Of a stretch of DNA of 64,000 bases, positions 28,533 to 38,102 are shown piece after piece. Below the pieces are notes generated by a model. The model saw only the letters and a list, made by a program, of their open reading frames with translations. It made no database searches and was not told the DNA's origin. The DNA is from Staphylococcus sp. M0911 (GTDB lineage Bacteria; Bacillota; Bacilli; Staphylococcales; Staphylococcaceae). Every line of letters starts with the position of its first letter. Within the stretch, counting starts at the first letter, position 1. The stretch spans positions 1,798,001-1,862,000 of the forward strand of contig NZ_CP022881.1 of the NCBI RefSeq assembly GCF_003491325.1. Direction: 5' to 3'. A program made the translations under genes and the position numbers.

Positions 28533-31139
28533 TTATTCTGGTTTAGTCACGTCAACTGTTAATTCGTTATCATTATTAAGATCTACATTTATTTTAGTAC
28601 CTTCTGGTAAGTTTTCTTTAATCATCATACGAGCTAATGGTGTCTCAATTTGTCTTTGTACAAATCGTTTTAATGGACGTGCACCAAATTGAGGTTCATA
28701 AGCTTCTTCACCTAACCATTTTTTCGCTTCGTCAGTTACTTCAATGGAAATTCTTTGATCAACTAATCTCATATTCAATTGACCTAATATTTTATCGACA
28801 ATCATACTCATATCGTTTACTGATAATGGTTTGAATAACACAATATCATCCATACGGTTTAAAATTTCAGGTTTGAAGTAAGCATGTAAACTATCCATGA
28901 CTGCTTTTTCAGTTGATTCACTAATATCTCCTGTTTCTGAAACTTGTTCTAATAGTACTTGTGAACCGATATTACTAGTCATGATAATAATTGTATTTTT
29001 AAAGTCCACGCTTCTACCTTTAGAATCAGTCAATCGACCTTCATCTAATATTTGAAGTAATACGTTGAACACATCGCTATGTGCTTTCTCTACTTCATCA
29101 AGTAAGATAACTGAATAAGGATTACGTCTTACTGCTTCAGTTAATTGACCACCTTCATCATGGCCTACATAGCCTGGAGGGGCACCAATTAATCTAGACA
29201 CTGCATGTTTCTCCATGTACTCACTCATGTCAATGCGTATCATATGTTTTTCAGAGTCGAATAGTGATGCTGCTAATGATTTAGCTAATTCTGTTTTACC
29301 TACACCTGTAGGTCCTAAGAATAGGAAACTACCGATAGGTCTATTCGGATCTTTAATACCTGCTCTTGCACGTACAACTGCGTCTGATACTAAGTCTACA
29401 GCTTTATCTTGTCCAACCACACGTTTATGAAGAATGTCACCTAAGTGAAGTAATTTTTCTCTTTCTGTTTCAACTAATTTAGAAACTGGTATACCAGTCC
29501 ATTGACTAACGATATCACCAATTTCTTCATCAGATACAATTTCACGAATCATTCTATCATTATCTTCGCCTTGTTCATCTTGGAAAACATCTTCTAATTC
29601 TTTTAATTCTTTTTCTAATTGAGGTATTTTACCATATTGTAATTCTGCTGCTTTTTCAAGATTATTATTAGTTTGTGCATCTTCTAATGCTTTTCTACTT
29701 TCATCTAATTCTGCTCGTTTTTCTTGTAGTTTCGCAATTTTTTCTTTTTCTTGTTCTACACGTGATTGTAATGACGCTTGTTTTTCTTTTTCATTTGAAA
29801 GTTCTTCTTGAAGTTCTTCTAAACGTTGTTTACTAGCATTGTCAGATTCATTTTTCAATGCACTTTCTTCAATTTCTAATTGCATTACACGTCGGTTCAC
29901 TTGGTCTAATTCAGTCGGATTTGATCCCATTTCCGTACGAATCGTTGCACATGCTTGGTCAACCAAGTCAATAGCCTTATCTGGTAAGAATCTATCAGTA
30001 ATATATCTGTCGGAAAGTTCTGCTGCTGCAACTAATGCACGGTCTTGAATACGTACACCATGATACACTTCATAGCGTTCTTTTAAACCACGTAGAATGG
30101 ATATTGTGTCTTCTACATCTGGTTCACTGACACCCACTTTTTGGAAACGACGTTCTAAAGCTGAATCTTTTTCAATATATTCTCTATATTCATTTAATGT
30201 TGTAGCACCAATACAATGTAATTCACCACGTGCTAACATTGGTTTTAACATATTTCCTGCATCCATTGCACCATCCGTTTTACCAGCGCCTACTAACATA
30301 TGAATTTCATCTATAAATAATATAATTCTACCATCAGATTCCTTAACTTCTTTAAGTACTGCTTTTAAGCGCTCTTCGAATTCACCTCTAAATTTAGCAC
30401 CTGCAACTAATGCACTTAAATCAAGTTCGAAAATGGTTTTATCTAATAATGATTCAGGTACGTCCTTTTTAACAATACGTTGTGCTAATCCTTCAACAAT
30501 CGCCGTTTTACCAACACCTGGTTCACCAATCAATACAGGATTATTTTTTGTTTTACGACTTAATATACGTATTGTATTACGAATTTCTTCATCACGGCCA
30601 ATGACCGGATCCATTTTACCTTGACGTACTTCTTCTACTAAGTCACGTCCATATTTTTCTAATGCTTCATAATTTACTTCTGGGTTCTGACTAGTCACAT
30701 GATTTCCCCCTCTTATTTTATTTATTATTTCTTTAACCACTTCAGTTTTATTACCTATAAAGTTTTGTGTAGTTTGATCAATATCCATCGCTGCACGAAG
30801 CACATGCTCCATTGAAATAAATTCATCATCATATTCGTTCATATATGTTTCAGATTTATTCATCAATTCATTCGCTTTTGCACTTATATATTGACCATAC
30901 TGTACATTATCTCCTTGTACAGTTGGATAAGCTTTTAATTTATTATCATAAGCTTTTTCTAGTTCTTCTACATCAATATTTGCACGTTCTAGAACACTCT
31001 TAATTAAACTTTCATTTTCATTTAATGTCGCTTTTAAAATTGCTTCAATTTCGATATTTTGTAATTCAAATTCTTTACTATACTCAATGGCTCTTTGTAA
31101 TGAACCTTGTATAGCATATGTCATTTTATTGATATCCAA
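28533..31139 (-). CDS. clpB: ATP-dependent chaperone ClpB
   Basis: This 868-residue Hsp100 disaggregase has a Clp-N domain (about 1-145) and a first AAA+ module with Walker A GEPGVGKT (about 200). A long coiled-coil middle domain (about 405-520, rich in E, K, Q) and a second AAA+ module with [13 protein letters not shown] (about 600) follow. It works with DnaK to recover aggregated proteins and has no ClpP-binding tripeptide. The start is TTG at 31137-31139 with GAGGTG seven bases upstream, giving MDINKMTYA as in staphylococcal ClpB. A CtsR-type operator covers its promoter. Confidence 0.97.
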   Translation of the reverse strand: MDINKMTYAIQGSLQRAIEYSKEFELQNIEIEAILKATLNENESLIKSVLERANIDVEELEKAYDNKLKAYPTVQGDNVQYGQYISAKANELMNKSETYMNEYDDEFISMEHVLRAAMDIDQTTQNFIGNKTEVVKEIINKIRGGNHVTSQNPEVNYEALEKYGRDLVEEVRQGKMDPVIGRDEEIRNTIRILSRKTKNNPVLIGEPGVGKTAIVEGLAQRIVKKDVPESLLDKTIFELDLSALVAGAKFRGEFEERLKAVLKEVKESDGRIILFIDEIHMLVGAGKTDGAMDAGNMLKPMLARGELHCIGATTLNEYREYIEKDSALERRFQKVGVSEPDVEDTISILRGLKERYEVYHGVRIQDRALVAAAELSDRYITDRFLPDKAIDLVDQACATIRTEMGSNPTELDQVNRRVMQLEIEESALKNESDNASKQRLEELQEELSNEKEKQASLQSRVEQEKEKIAKLQEKRAELDESRKALEDAQTNNNLEKAAELQYGKIPQLEKELKELEDVFQDEQGEDNDRMIREIVSDEEIGDIVSQWTGIPVSKLVETEREKLLHLGDILHKRVVGQDKAVDLVSDAVVRARAGIKDPNRPIGSFLFLGPTGVGKTELAKSLAASLFDSEKHMIRIDMSEYMEKHAVSRLIGAPPGYVGHDEGGQLTEAVRRNPYSVILLDEVEKAHSDVFNVLLQILDEGRLTDSKGRSVDFKNTIIIMTSNIGSQVLLEQVSETGDISESTEKAVMDSLHAYFKPEILNRMDDIVLFKPLSVNDMSMIVDKILGQLNMRLVDQRISIEVTDEAKKWLGEEAYEPQFGARPLKRFVQRQIETPLARMMIKENLPEGTKINVDLNNDNELTVDVTKPE

Positions 31140-31189
31140 TTGTATTCACCTCTATCATTTTAGAGTCGGTCAAAGGTAAAAATTTTCGA

Positions 31190-31249
31190 TTTGACTTTGA
31201 CTTTCTTTGACCTTAACTACATTATAGTCCCCTTCTAATAAATTATCAA
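31190..31249 (-). promoter_or_regulatory. clpB promoter with CtsR operator
   Basis: On the reverse strand TTGATA (31244-31249) is 17 bases from TATAAT (31221-31226). The CtsR site GGTCAAAGAAAGTCAAA (31196-31212) follows, plus a further AGTCAAA heptad (31190-31196). An inverted GGTCAAA occurs at 31168-31174 in the leader. Heptad repeats of this kind are bound by CtsR, giving heat-inducible expression. Confidence 0.88.
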
Positions 31250-31412
31250 CAACTTAAGCTTGTTTTTTGTAATATTTTTTAGGTTTATTTTTAATATCAA
31301 ATGTGATGAATCAAACCTTTTATTATTCTATTTCCCAATAATTCAAACAACAAACAAAGTATTAATAACTTCATTTAACCGCATCAAACGGTTTTGTTAA
31401 ATGATACAAAAT

Positions 31413-31439
31413 AACCCGAGATATCTAGTATCTCGGGTT
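31413..31439. terminator. Terminator downstream of the acyltransferase gene
   Basis: A perfect 11-bp stem (31413-31423 with 31429-31439) with a 5-base loop lies 86 bases after the acyltransferase stop codon. The T-run is strong on the forward strand (TTTTTATTA) and weaker on the reverse strand. The rest of the 385-base spacer 31140-31524 holds only the clpB promoter region. Confidence 0.7.
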
Positions 31440-31524
31440 TTTATTATGAATTTATTCACCATTCAATATATTTTAGTAAAATCATACACGTATGATTAGT
31501 TTGATTTATTAATTTGTTGGATGA

Positions 31525-33327
31525 TTATTTCTTTTTAATCTTACTTAAAATTTCATCTGTTAAGGCTTCTACACCACTATGTTCTAAATGTATGCCATCT
31601 GGCGCAAAGTACTCTGTATGTCCTTCTGACCTTTTGTACCAATCGATTAATGTTACATTACTTTTTTCATTAGCTGCATCTGCCATAAGTTTATTGACAT
31701 GATCCTCATAACCTCTTGGCACTCTGGTATTGACTAAATATACTTGCGCATCTCCAAATTTATTAATTAAATCATCAAGTTGCTTTTTATTAAAATCTCC
31801 ATTAGTACCTAATTCTAAAATAACTTGGTCTGATTTTTTATTGTATTGTTTATAATTGGCTTCAACTAGTGGAATTGCTTGGTATAAGTTACGACCAACC
31901 TTACCATCAATTTTAGCTTTAGGTACTCTATCTTTAAAGTTTTCACCTATATCTACCATTACCGAATCTCCGATTAGCAATGGACTAATATCAGTATAAA
32001 CATCTGTATCTCTATTACTTTTTTGGCCAATTTTATCTATTGGAATCATTCTTATTAAATATTTATCTTCTAAATCAGTATTGAATGAATTGGATTTTTG
32101 ATCGATTTTATCTTTACCTAAACCATCAAAGGCACCACCCATAATAAATGCAAACGGAATGATGCATATTATAATTGCAATTGTTCTTATAAGCGCAGGT
32201 TTGTATTTACGTTTCAATGTGAATGCCTTTAAACCTTCTTTTCTAAATGGTGTTTCGATATATCTATATGAAGCTTCAGCGCATAACACTGTTAAAATAA
32301 TATCCACAATGTAAACATAAAACGGAATTTGACCAGCAATAAAATGACTATGTACAAAACTTATAATAGGGAAATGCCATAAATATAAACTATATGAACG
32401 TTTACCGATATAAACAAACAATGGATTGCCTAATAACTTTGATACTAGTGTAGATGGATGAACAACACTTGCTATAATCAACAAAGTCATAGTAGAAATA
32501 ATATAAAAACCGCCATCATATATCCAGTCGCTTTCATCTTGAACTGTAAAGAACAGCAAGATCAAAAAGGCCAGTCCAATGAATCCCACGCCATCAATTG
32601 CTCGTTGTAAAACTTTAGGTGGTTCGGCTTTAAGTTTAAATGGCGGCCATAAGAAAGCTAAAATCACACCTAATAATAATGTTTGGAGTCTCGTATCAGT
32701 TCCAAAATACACTCTTGAATGATTAAGATGAGGTTGTGAAATCACAATCATTAACATGAGTGATAATAATGAAATAATCCAAAAAATCAATGTAATATTT
32801 CGATATTTCTTTATAGTTAGCAATAGTGTAATTAAAACAACAGGGAAAAATAAATAAAATTGTTCCTCTATCGCTAACGACCATAGATGTTTTAATGGCA
32901 TAAACGAGAACTGTTCAAAGTAGTTGACATCTTTAGCTATATACCACCAATTTGAAACATAGAATATAGCTGCTATAATATCATGTTTCACTCTAACTAT
33001 ATCTTCAGATTTGAATAGTAAAGTTGCTATTCCTACTACTAAAAGTAACGCTAATACTGCTGGTACCAGTCGTTTTAAACGACGTAACCAGAAATTCTTT
33101 AAATTAATAATGCCAGTTTCTTCATACTCTTTTAATAATAAACTTGTTATTAGATAACCTGAAATAACAAAAAATGTGTCAACGCCCAAAAAGCCGCCTG
33201 TCAACCATTGCTTGTTTAGATGGTAAATGATAATACCGATAACGGCTATCGCTCTTAATCCATCCAAACCAGGCATATATCTTAATCGCTTACCCCTAGT
33301 TTTAGTTCTTTTATATTCTTTTTCCAT
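31525..33327 (-). CDS. OatA-like membrane acyltransferase with SGNH domain
   Basis: This 600-residue protein has about eleven N-terminal membrane segments of the acyltransferase-3 family (residues 15-400, beginning YMPGLDGLRAIAVIGIIIYH). An extracellular SGNH hydrolase-like domain follows, with GDS (about 443) and the DGIHLEHSG block near the C-terminus. This two-domain form transfers acetyl groups across the membrane onto cell-wall polymers, as in OatA peptidoglycan O-acetyltransferase. Staphylococci carry a separate true oatA, and this locus matches its paralogue next to clpB in S. aureus, so the acceptor is uncertain. It appears monocistronic. Confidence 0.85.
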   Translation of the reverse strand: MEKEYKRTKTRGKRLRYMPGLDGLRAIAVIGIIIYHLNKQWLTGGFLGVDTFFVISGYLITSLLLKEYEETGIINLKNFWLRRLKRLVPAVLALLLVVGIATLLFKSEDIVRVKHDIIAAIFYVSNWWYIAKDVNYFEQFSFMPLKHLWSLAIEEQFYLFFPVVLITLLLTIKKYRNITLIFWIISLLSLMLMIVISQPHLNHSRVYFGTDTRLQTLLLGVILAFLWPPFKLKAEPPKVLQRAIDGVGFIGLAFLILLFFTVQDESDWIYDGGFYIISTMTLLIIASVVHPSTLVSKLLGNPLFVYIGKRSYSLYLWHFPIISFVHSHFIAGQIPFYVYIVDIILTVLCAEASYRYIETPFRKEGLKAFTLKRKYKPALIRTIAIIICIIPFAFIMGGAFDGLGKDKIDQKSNSFNTDLEDKYLIRMIPIDKIGQKSNRDTDVYTDISPLLIGDSVMVDIGENFKDRVPKAKIDGKVGRNLYQAIPLVEANYKQYNKKSDQVILELGTNGDFNKKQLDDLINKFGDAQVYLVNTRVPRGYEDHVNKLMADAANEKSNVTLIDWYKRSEGHTEYFAPDGIHLEHSGVEALTDEILSKIKKK

Positions 33328-33741
33328 ATTTCACTTTCTTCCCCATAGAATCATTTCGAATTTCGTTTAAGACATCTTACTAATTAATATGATTAATCAA
33401 TACATCAATGTCATTCGAGTCTTAAGTTAAAAGAGATATGTATGTCTTATAAAATGTCTAAATCATCATTTTCAAAACAGATTAACTTTAATAGTCTGTA
33501 GAGTTGGACTAAGGTTACTCTACTGACAATTTATTCACAACTTAAATTTATTGTGTTCTAGTTACAATCAGTCTTAAATATTGTAATACAACCGTAATAT
33601 AAATTCAATTTAAATACTAAATGAATACTATATTTTTATTGACGATTTGTTTTTCTGATAATTTTCCAAAGAATTTTTTTATATTTAGGAATAATCCGTC
33701 AGAGTATGACTTATATATGCATGGTCATACGCTTCAAAAAT
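33328..33741. other. Non-coding spacer upstream of the acyltransferase gene
   Basis: This AT-rich stretch shows no convincing open reading frame on either strand. It contains a small hairpin with a 7-bp stem (33498-33504 with 33517-33523). It must hold the acyltransferase promoter, but several poor -10/-35 pairs compete and none stands out. Confidence 0.5.
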
Positions 33742-33803
33742 AAAAAAGAATGGCACATAGTATCCTATACACAATTCGTGCATTAAACTACATGACCATT
33801 CTT
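33742..33803 (-). terminator. Terminator after the SufT-like gene
   Basis: On the reverse strand a stem of about 15 bp (33788-33803 with 33746-33760, with G-U pairs and one bulge) carries a long loop. It is followed by TTTTTTATTTTTG and starts 17 bases after the stop codon. Confidence 0.75.
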
Positions 33804-33820
33804 ATTCTTTGTCATAAAGA

Positions 33821-34129
33821 TTATCCAACGCCTAGTGCAATTTTTGCGTATCTAGACATCATGTCTTTATTCCATGGTGGACTCCATACAATGTTTACTT
33901 CAGTATCTTGAATTTCTGGAATCTCTGCTAAAACAGTTTTAATTTGTTCGATAATTTGCGGTCCTAAAGGACAACCCATAGAAGTTAATGTCATCTCAAC
34001 AGTACAAAGTCCTTCATCATCCACATCAACTTTATATACTAAACCTAAATTAACAATATCAATGCCTAATTCAGGGTCGATTACCATTTCTAGAGCCCCT
34101 AGGATACTATCTTTTAACGCCTCTTCCAT
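33821..34129 (-). CDS. MIP18/SufT-like metal-sulfur cluster assembly factor (DUF59)
   Basis: This 102-residue protein of the DUF59/MIP18 (PaaD) family has the conserved VIDPELGIDIVNLGLVY block (about residues 14-30). TSMGCPLG, with its conserved cysteine, follows (about 49-56). Family members help maturation of iron-sulfur proteins; S. aureus SufT belongs here. The start is set at 34129 (MEEAL), where GAGGTGAT lies upstream. A longer reading from 34138 begins inside that site. The gene stands alone, divergent from the HAD phosphatase gene. Confidence 0.88.
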   Translation of the reverse strand: MEEALKDSILGALEMVIDPELGIDIVNLGLVYKVDVDDEGLCTVEMTLTSMGCPLGPQIIEQIKTVLAEIPEIQDTEVNIVWSPPWNKDMMSRYAKIALGVG

Positions 34130-34242
34130 TAGTATCACCTCTCTATATTTATCTTTATACTAATATATCAAATATCCGACAAAACGCCAATAAAATGCTA
34201 TGATACTACTACAATATATTACAACGACATAAGGAGATAGTT

Positions 34243-35067
34243 ATGCAACCTTATTTAATTTGCTTAGACTTAGATGGAACTTTACTAAATGATAATAAAG
34301 AAATTTCTAATTATACGAAACAAGTGTTAACTGAATTACAACAACGCGGTCACTCCATTATGATAGCAACTGGACGCCCATACCGAGCGAGCCAAATTTA
34401 TTATCATGAGTTAAATATGGATACACCAGTTGTGAACTTTAATGGTGCCTATGTACATCACCCTAAATCTGATGAATTCAAAACAATACATGAAGTATTA
34501 GACATTGATATGTCAAAAAATATCATCGAAAAGCTACAACAATTTCAAGTGACTAATATCATTGCAGAAGTTAAAGATTATGTTTTTATCAATAATCATG
34601 ATCCTCGTTTGTTTGAAGGTTTCTCTATGGGTAATCCTAGAATCCAAACTGGTAACTTACTTGAACAACTTAATGAAGCACCTACATCACTGTTAGTAGA
34701 AGCTGAAGAAAGTAAAATCCCAGAAATAAAAGATAAATTGACTCATTTTTATGCTGAAAATATAGAACATCGTCGTTGGGGCGCACCTTTCCCAGTGATA
34801 GAAATCGTTAAACGTGGTATTAATAAAGCGCGTGGTATTGAACAAGTCAGACAGTTTTTAAATATTGATCCACAACATATTATTGCTTTCGGTGACGAAG
34901 ATAATGATATTGAAATGATTAAATATGCACAACATGGTATTGCTATGGATAATGGTTTACAAGAACTAAAGGATATAGCTGATGAAACTACATTTAGTAA
35001 CAACGATGATGGTATTGGTAGATATTTAAATGACTTCTTTAATTTAAATATCCGATATTATTCATAG
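34243..35067 (+). CDS. Cof-type HAD hydrolase
   Basis: This 274-residue HAD phosphatase has motif I DLDGTLL (residues 10-16, nucleophile Asp10), a C2B cap (about 85-195) and motif IV GDEDNDIEM (about 224-232). Cof-like enzymes dephosphorylate sugar phosphates, nucleotides or FMN; specificity cannot be inferred. The ATG follows AAGGAG. A moderate hairpin terminator separates it from cdr. Confidence 0.9.
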   Translation: MQPYLICLDLDGTLLNDNKEISNYTKQVLTELQQRGHSIMIATGRPYRASQIYYHELNMDTPVVNFNGAYVHHPKSDEFKTIHEVLDIDMSKNIIEKLQQFQVTNIIAEVKDYVFINNHDPRLFEGFSMGNPRIQTGNLLEQLNEAPTSLLVEAEESKIPEIKDKLTHFYAENIEHRRWGAPFPVIEIVKRGINKARGIEQVRQFLNIDPQHIIAFGDEDNDIEMIKYAQHGIAMDNGLQELKDIADETTFSNNDDGIGRYLNDFFNLNIRYYS

Positions 35068-35085
35068 ATCAGGATGTTAAATCAA

Positions 35086-35121
35086 TCTGAGAAGGTCACA
35101 TAGTCCTATCTCAGAATTTTT
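35086..35121 (+). terminator. Probable terminator between the HAD gene and cdr
   Basis: A stem of about ten pairs with one mismatch (35086-35095 with 35105-35115) precedes TTTTT and lies 19 bases after the HAD stop codon. Confidence 0.5.
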
Positions 35122-35142
35122 ATGATATAGGGAGGTTGTCAA

Positions 35143-36459
35143 ATGAGTAAAATTGTTGTAGTAGGTGCTGTTGCAGGTGGTGCAACTTGTGCAAGCCAAA
35201 TTAGACGTTTAGATCAAAGTAGTGAGATTACTGTATTTGAAAAAGATAGAGATATGAGCTTTGCAAATTGTGCTTTACCATATTATTTAAGCGATACAAT
35301 CACTGAAAGAGAAAAAGTTTTAGCGTATACACCTGAAGCCTTTTATGACAAAAAGCATATTAATGTAAAAACATATCATGAAGTCATAGCTATTAATGAT
35401 ACGCGTCAAACTGTTACTGTAAAAAATAGAACAACTGACGAAACATTTGAAGAATCCTATGATTACTTAATCCTTAGTCCTGGTTGCAGTGCCAATCGAC
35501 TTAACTTTAATACTGATATGGCCTTTACTTTAAGGAATTTAGAAGATACTGATGCGATTAATGACTATATTGATACTCATAACGTTCATAAAGCACTTGT
35601 TGTAGGTGCCGGCTATATTTCGCTTGAAGTACTTGAAAATTTATATCAACGTGGGTTAGATATCACGCTCATTCATCGCTCCGAACAAGTCAATAAATTA
35701 ATGGATCAAGATATGAATCAACCTATCTTTGATGAACTAGAAGAAAAACAAATTGAGTATCGTTTAAATGAAGAAATTACTGATATCAATGGTCATGAAG
35801 TCTCATTCAAATCTGGTAAAAAAGAACAATTTGATATCATCATTGAAGGTATTGGTACAAAACCTAATTCTGAATTTATTAAGTCATCTAATATCCAAAT
35901 TGATGACAAGGGCTTTATACCAGTTAATGATTATTTCCAAACTAATATCCATAATATCTATGCATTAGGCGATGTCATCACATCCCATTATAGACATGTA
36001 GACTTAAAAGCTAATGTACCTCTCGCTTGGGGCGCCCATCGTGCTGCCAGTATAATTGCTGAACACCTTACAGGGAAAAGCAATATTAAATTTAAAGGCT
36101 ATCTTGGTGCAAATATTGTAAAATTCTTTAATTATACATTTGCTAGTGTTGGCGTCAAACCTGATGAGTTATCTCAATTTAATTATAAAATGGTTGAAAC
36201 GAAGCAAGGTGCACATGCAGGTTATTACCCAGGAAATACTCCCTTACATTTAAGAGTTTATTATGATAAAGAAACAAGAGTAATCATACGGGCAGCTGCA
36301 GTAGGTCAAGAAGGCGTGGATAAACGAATTGATGTTTTATCAATGGCGATGCAAAATAATATGACAGTTGACCAATTAACAGAATTTGAAGTTGCCTATG
36401 CACCACCATATAGTCATCCTAAAGATTTAATCAATATGATTGGTTACAAAGCACAATAA
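35143..36459 (+). CDS. cdr: Coenzyme A-disulfide reductase
   Basis: This 438-residue flavoprotein of the pyridine nucleotide-disulfide family regenerates CoA thiol from CoA disulfide with NADPH. An N-terminal FAD motif ([13 protein letters not shown]), the single active-site Cys43 in NCALPYYL, an NAD(P)-binding motif ([11 protein letters not shown], about residue 152) and a C-terminal dimerisation domain are visible. Staphylococci lack glutathione and use CoA as a main thiol, so this enzyme serves redox balance. The ATG follows AGGGAGG. It ends at a bidirectional terminator. Confidence 0.96.
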   Translation: MSKIVVVGAVAGGATCASQIRRLDQSSEITVFEKDRDMSFANCALPYYLSDTITEREKVLAYTPEAFYDKKHINVKTYHEVIAINDTRQTVTVKNRTTDETFEESYDYLILSPGCSANRLNFNTDMAFTLRNLEDTDAINDYIDTHNVHKALVVGAGYISLEVLENLYQRGLDITLIHRSEQVNKLMDQDMNQPIFDELEEKQIEYRLNEEITDINGHEVSFKSGKKEQFDIIIEGIGTKPNSEFIKSSNIQIDDKGFIPVNDYFQTNIHNIYALGDVITSHYRHVDLKANVPLAWGAHRAASIIAEHLTGKSNIKFKGYLGANIVKFFNYTFASVGVKPDELSQFNYKMVETKQGAHAGYYPGNTPLHLRVYYDKETRVIIRAAAVGQEGVDKRIDVLSMAMQNNMTVDQLTEFEVAYAPPYSHPKDLINMIGYKAQ

Positions 36460-36469
36460 AAAAGTAAAA

Positions 36470-36510
36470 GAGGTCGAGACAAAAGCCCAAAAACTTTATG
36501 TCTCAACCTC
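36470..36510. terminator. Bidirectional terminator between cdr and the UPF0344 gene
   Basis: A 12-bp stem with one G-U pair (36470-36481 with 36499-36510) encloses a 17-base loop. It lies between the convergent genes and has a T-rich tail on the reverse strand. Confidence 0.8.
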
Positions 36511-36542
36511 CTATATTTTACATAAACATGGTTTATGACTTA

Positions 36543-36944
36543 TTATCCTAAACCGAACATCTTACTGATTGGTCCCCATGGAAGAATAATACCGATTGCG
36601 ATAGTTACGATAATTAATGCAATCGTCATCCAGAATAATTTATCACTATTTTCATGTTTCTTTCTCTTAGCAATTGAAACTTCCATCAATGCTAATACGC
36701 CTAAGCCACAAAGCATTTTCAATGTAAGTAACATATGATTGCCACCTTCACCTTGGCTTGCTGCTGCGAATTCTTTAATTAATTCCCAGAATCCAGAAAT
36801 AAGCGCCAATACCATAAATAATCTTAGCAACATTTGTAAAGGTTTAAAATATGGTGATGCTCCTTGTACTTTTGAAATATTTAAGTATGTTGCAAAAAAT
36901 AAAATGATTGCTAATACCCAACTTAAAATATGAACATGTAACAA
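36543..36944 (-). CDS. UPF0344 family membrane protein (YisL-like)
   Basis: This 133-residue protein has four hydrophobic segments (about 4-20, 38-58, 70-88, 105-125). Sequence and start MLHVHILSW match the UPF0344/DUF1516 family, of unknown function. The start is TTG at 36942-36944 preceded by a G-rich ribosome site, as in other staphylococci. It lies 122 bases downstream of the FAH-family gene. Confidence 0.83.
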   Translation of the reverse strand: MLHVHILSWVLAIILFFATYLNISKVQGASPYFKPLQMLLRLFMVLALISGFWELIKEFAAASQGEGGNHMLLTLKMLCGLGVLALMEVSIAKRKKHENSDKLFWMTIALIIVTIAIGIILPWGPISKMFGLG

Positions 36945-37066
36945 GACAATGTCCCCCCACTAATTTATTTACTTTAATTATCATAACATAAAAGTAGTAG
37001 CTATCATTGAAGTTTAATACCTTCAAGATATCTACTTTGTTATTTAACATTATACAATTCCATCAA

Positions 37067-37969
37067 TTATTTTGAAATATATGTTGTTAAAGTACCGATA
37101 TTATCAATTGTTACTTTTACTTCGTCGCCTGGTTGTAAAAATTGAGGTGGTTGCATACCTGCCCCCACTCCAGCTGGTGTACCAGTAGCAATAATGTCTC
37201 CTGGATGTAAAGCAACGTATTTAGAAATTTCTTCAATTAACTCGTCAATTTTTAAAATCATTTCACCAGAATTACCATCTTGACGGATTTCATTATTAAC
37301 TTTAGTTACAATGTTAACATTTTCAGGAGTAGGAAGTTCATCCTTCGTAACGATATATGGTCCCATTGGGCAACCGCCAGTTAAACTTTTAGATAAAAAT
37401 GCTTGGTCATGATTATTTTGTGCATTACGGTCTGTAATATCATTAATAATTGTATAACCATAAACATAGTCTAATGCTAGCGCTTTAGGGATTTTTTCTC
37501 CAGACTTACCAATGACAATACCTAATTCACCTTCATAGTCTAATTGATCTGTAATATCTTTATGATTAGGAATTGTGGCACTATCACCTGTTAATGATGA
37601 CGCAGCTTTAGTAAATACGTATAAACGTTGTACTTCATGGTTCAATTCACTCGCATGGTCTTCATAGTTACGACCGAAAGCAATAACGTTATTCGGTGGT
37701 GTAACTGGAGGTAAAAACTCAATATCATTAAATGAAATTTTATAATCTTCAGCTTTACCGCTATCTTCTGCAGCAACAACTGCTTTACGTACTTGTTCTT
37801 GGAAATCTAACGTTTGGTTTTGTTGTAACCCTGCTAATAATGTTTTTGGATGAAAATCACTTTCCGCAAAATCAGCAAATACTAATGTTAAATCCCAAAC
37901 AGCATCTTCACGTTTAACTTTAACACCGTATGAAGTTCTGTCATTATGCTTGAATGATAAAAATTTCAT
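37067..37969 (-). CDS. Fumarylacetoacetate hydrolase family protein
   Basis: This 300-residue protein has a C-terminal FAH domain (about 90-300). Metal ligands are expected in [12 protein letters not shown] (about 165-176), and the late [13 protein letters not shown] block (about 263) is conserved. Family activities include acylpyruvate hydrolysis and oxaloacetate decarboxylation (YisK type); the reaction here is not determined. The ATG is preceded by GAGGAG. It lies 133 bases after addA and may be read through from it. Confidence 0.86.
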   Translation of the reverse strand: MKFLSFKHNDRTSYGVKVKREDAVWDLTLVFADFAESDFHPKTLLAGLQQNQTLDFQEQVRKAVVAAEDSGKAEDYKISFNDIEFLPPVTPPNNVIAFGRNYEDHASELNHEVQRLYVFTKAASSLTGDSATIPNHKDITDQLDYEGELGIVIGKSGEKIPKALALDYVYGYTIINDITDRNAQNNHDQAFLSKSLTGGCPMGPYIVTKDELPTPENVNIVTKVNNEIRQDGNSGEMILKIDELIEEISKYVALHPGDIIATGTPAGVGAGMQPPQFLQPGDEVKVTIDNIGTLTTYISK

Positions 37970-38102
37970 TCATAATCAACTCCTCATCTATATCTTAATA
38001 CATATTATAACTATAATGACCACGAAATAACAAATATATAAGTAAGAAAATTAAGAAAGTTTCTACAGATTAATGATGATATTGCATTTGGATAGTCTTA
38101 AA

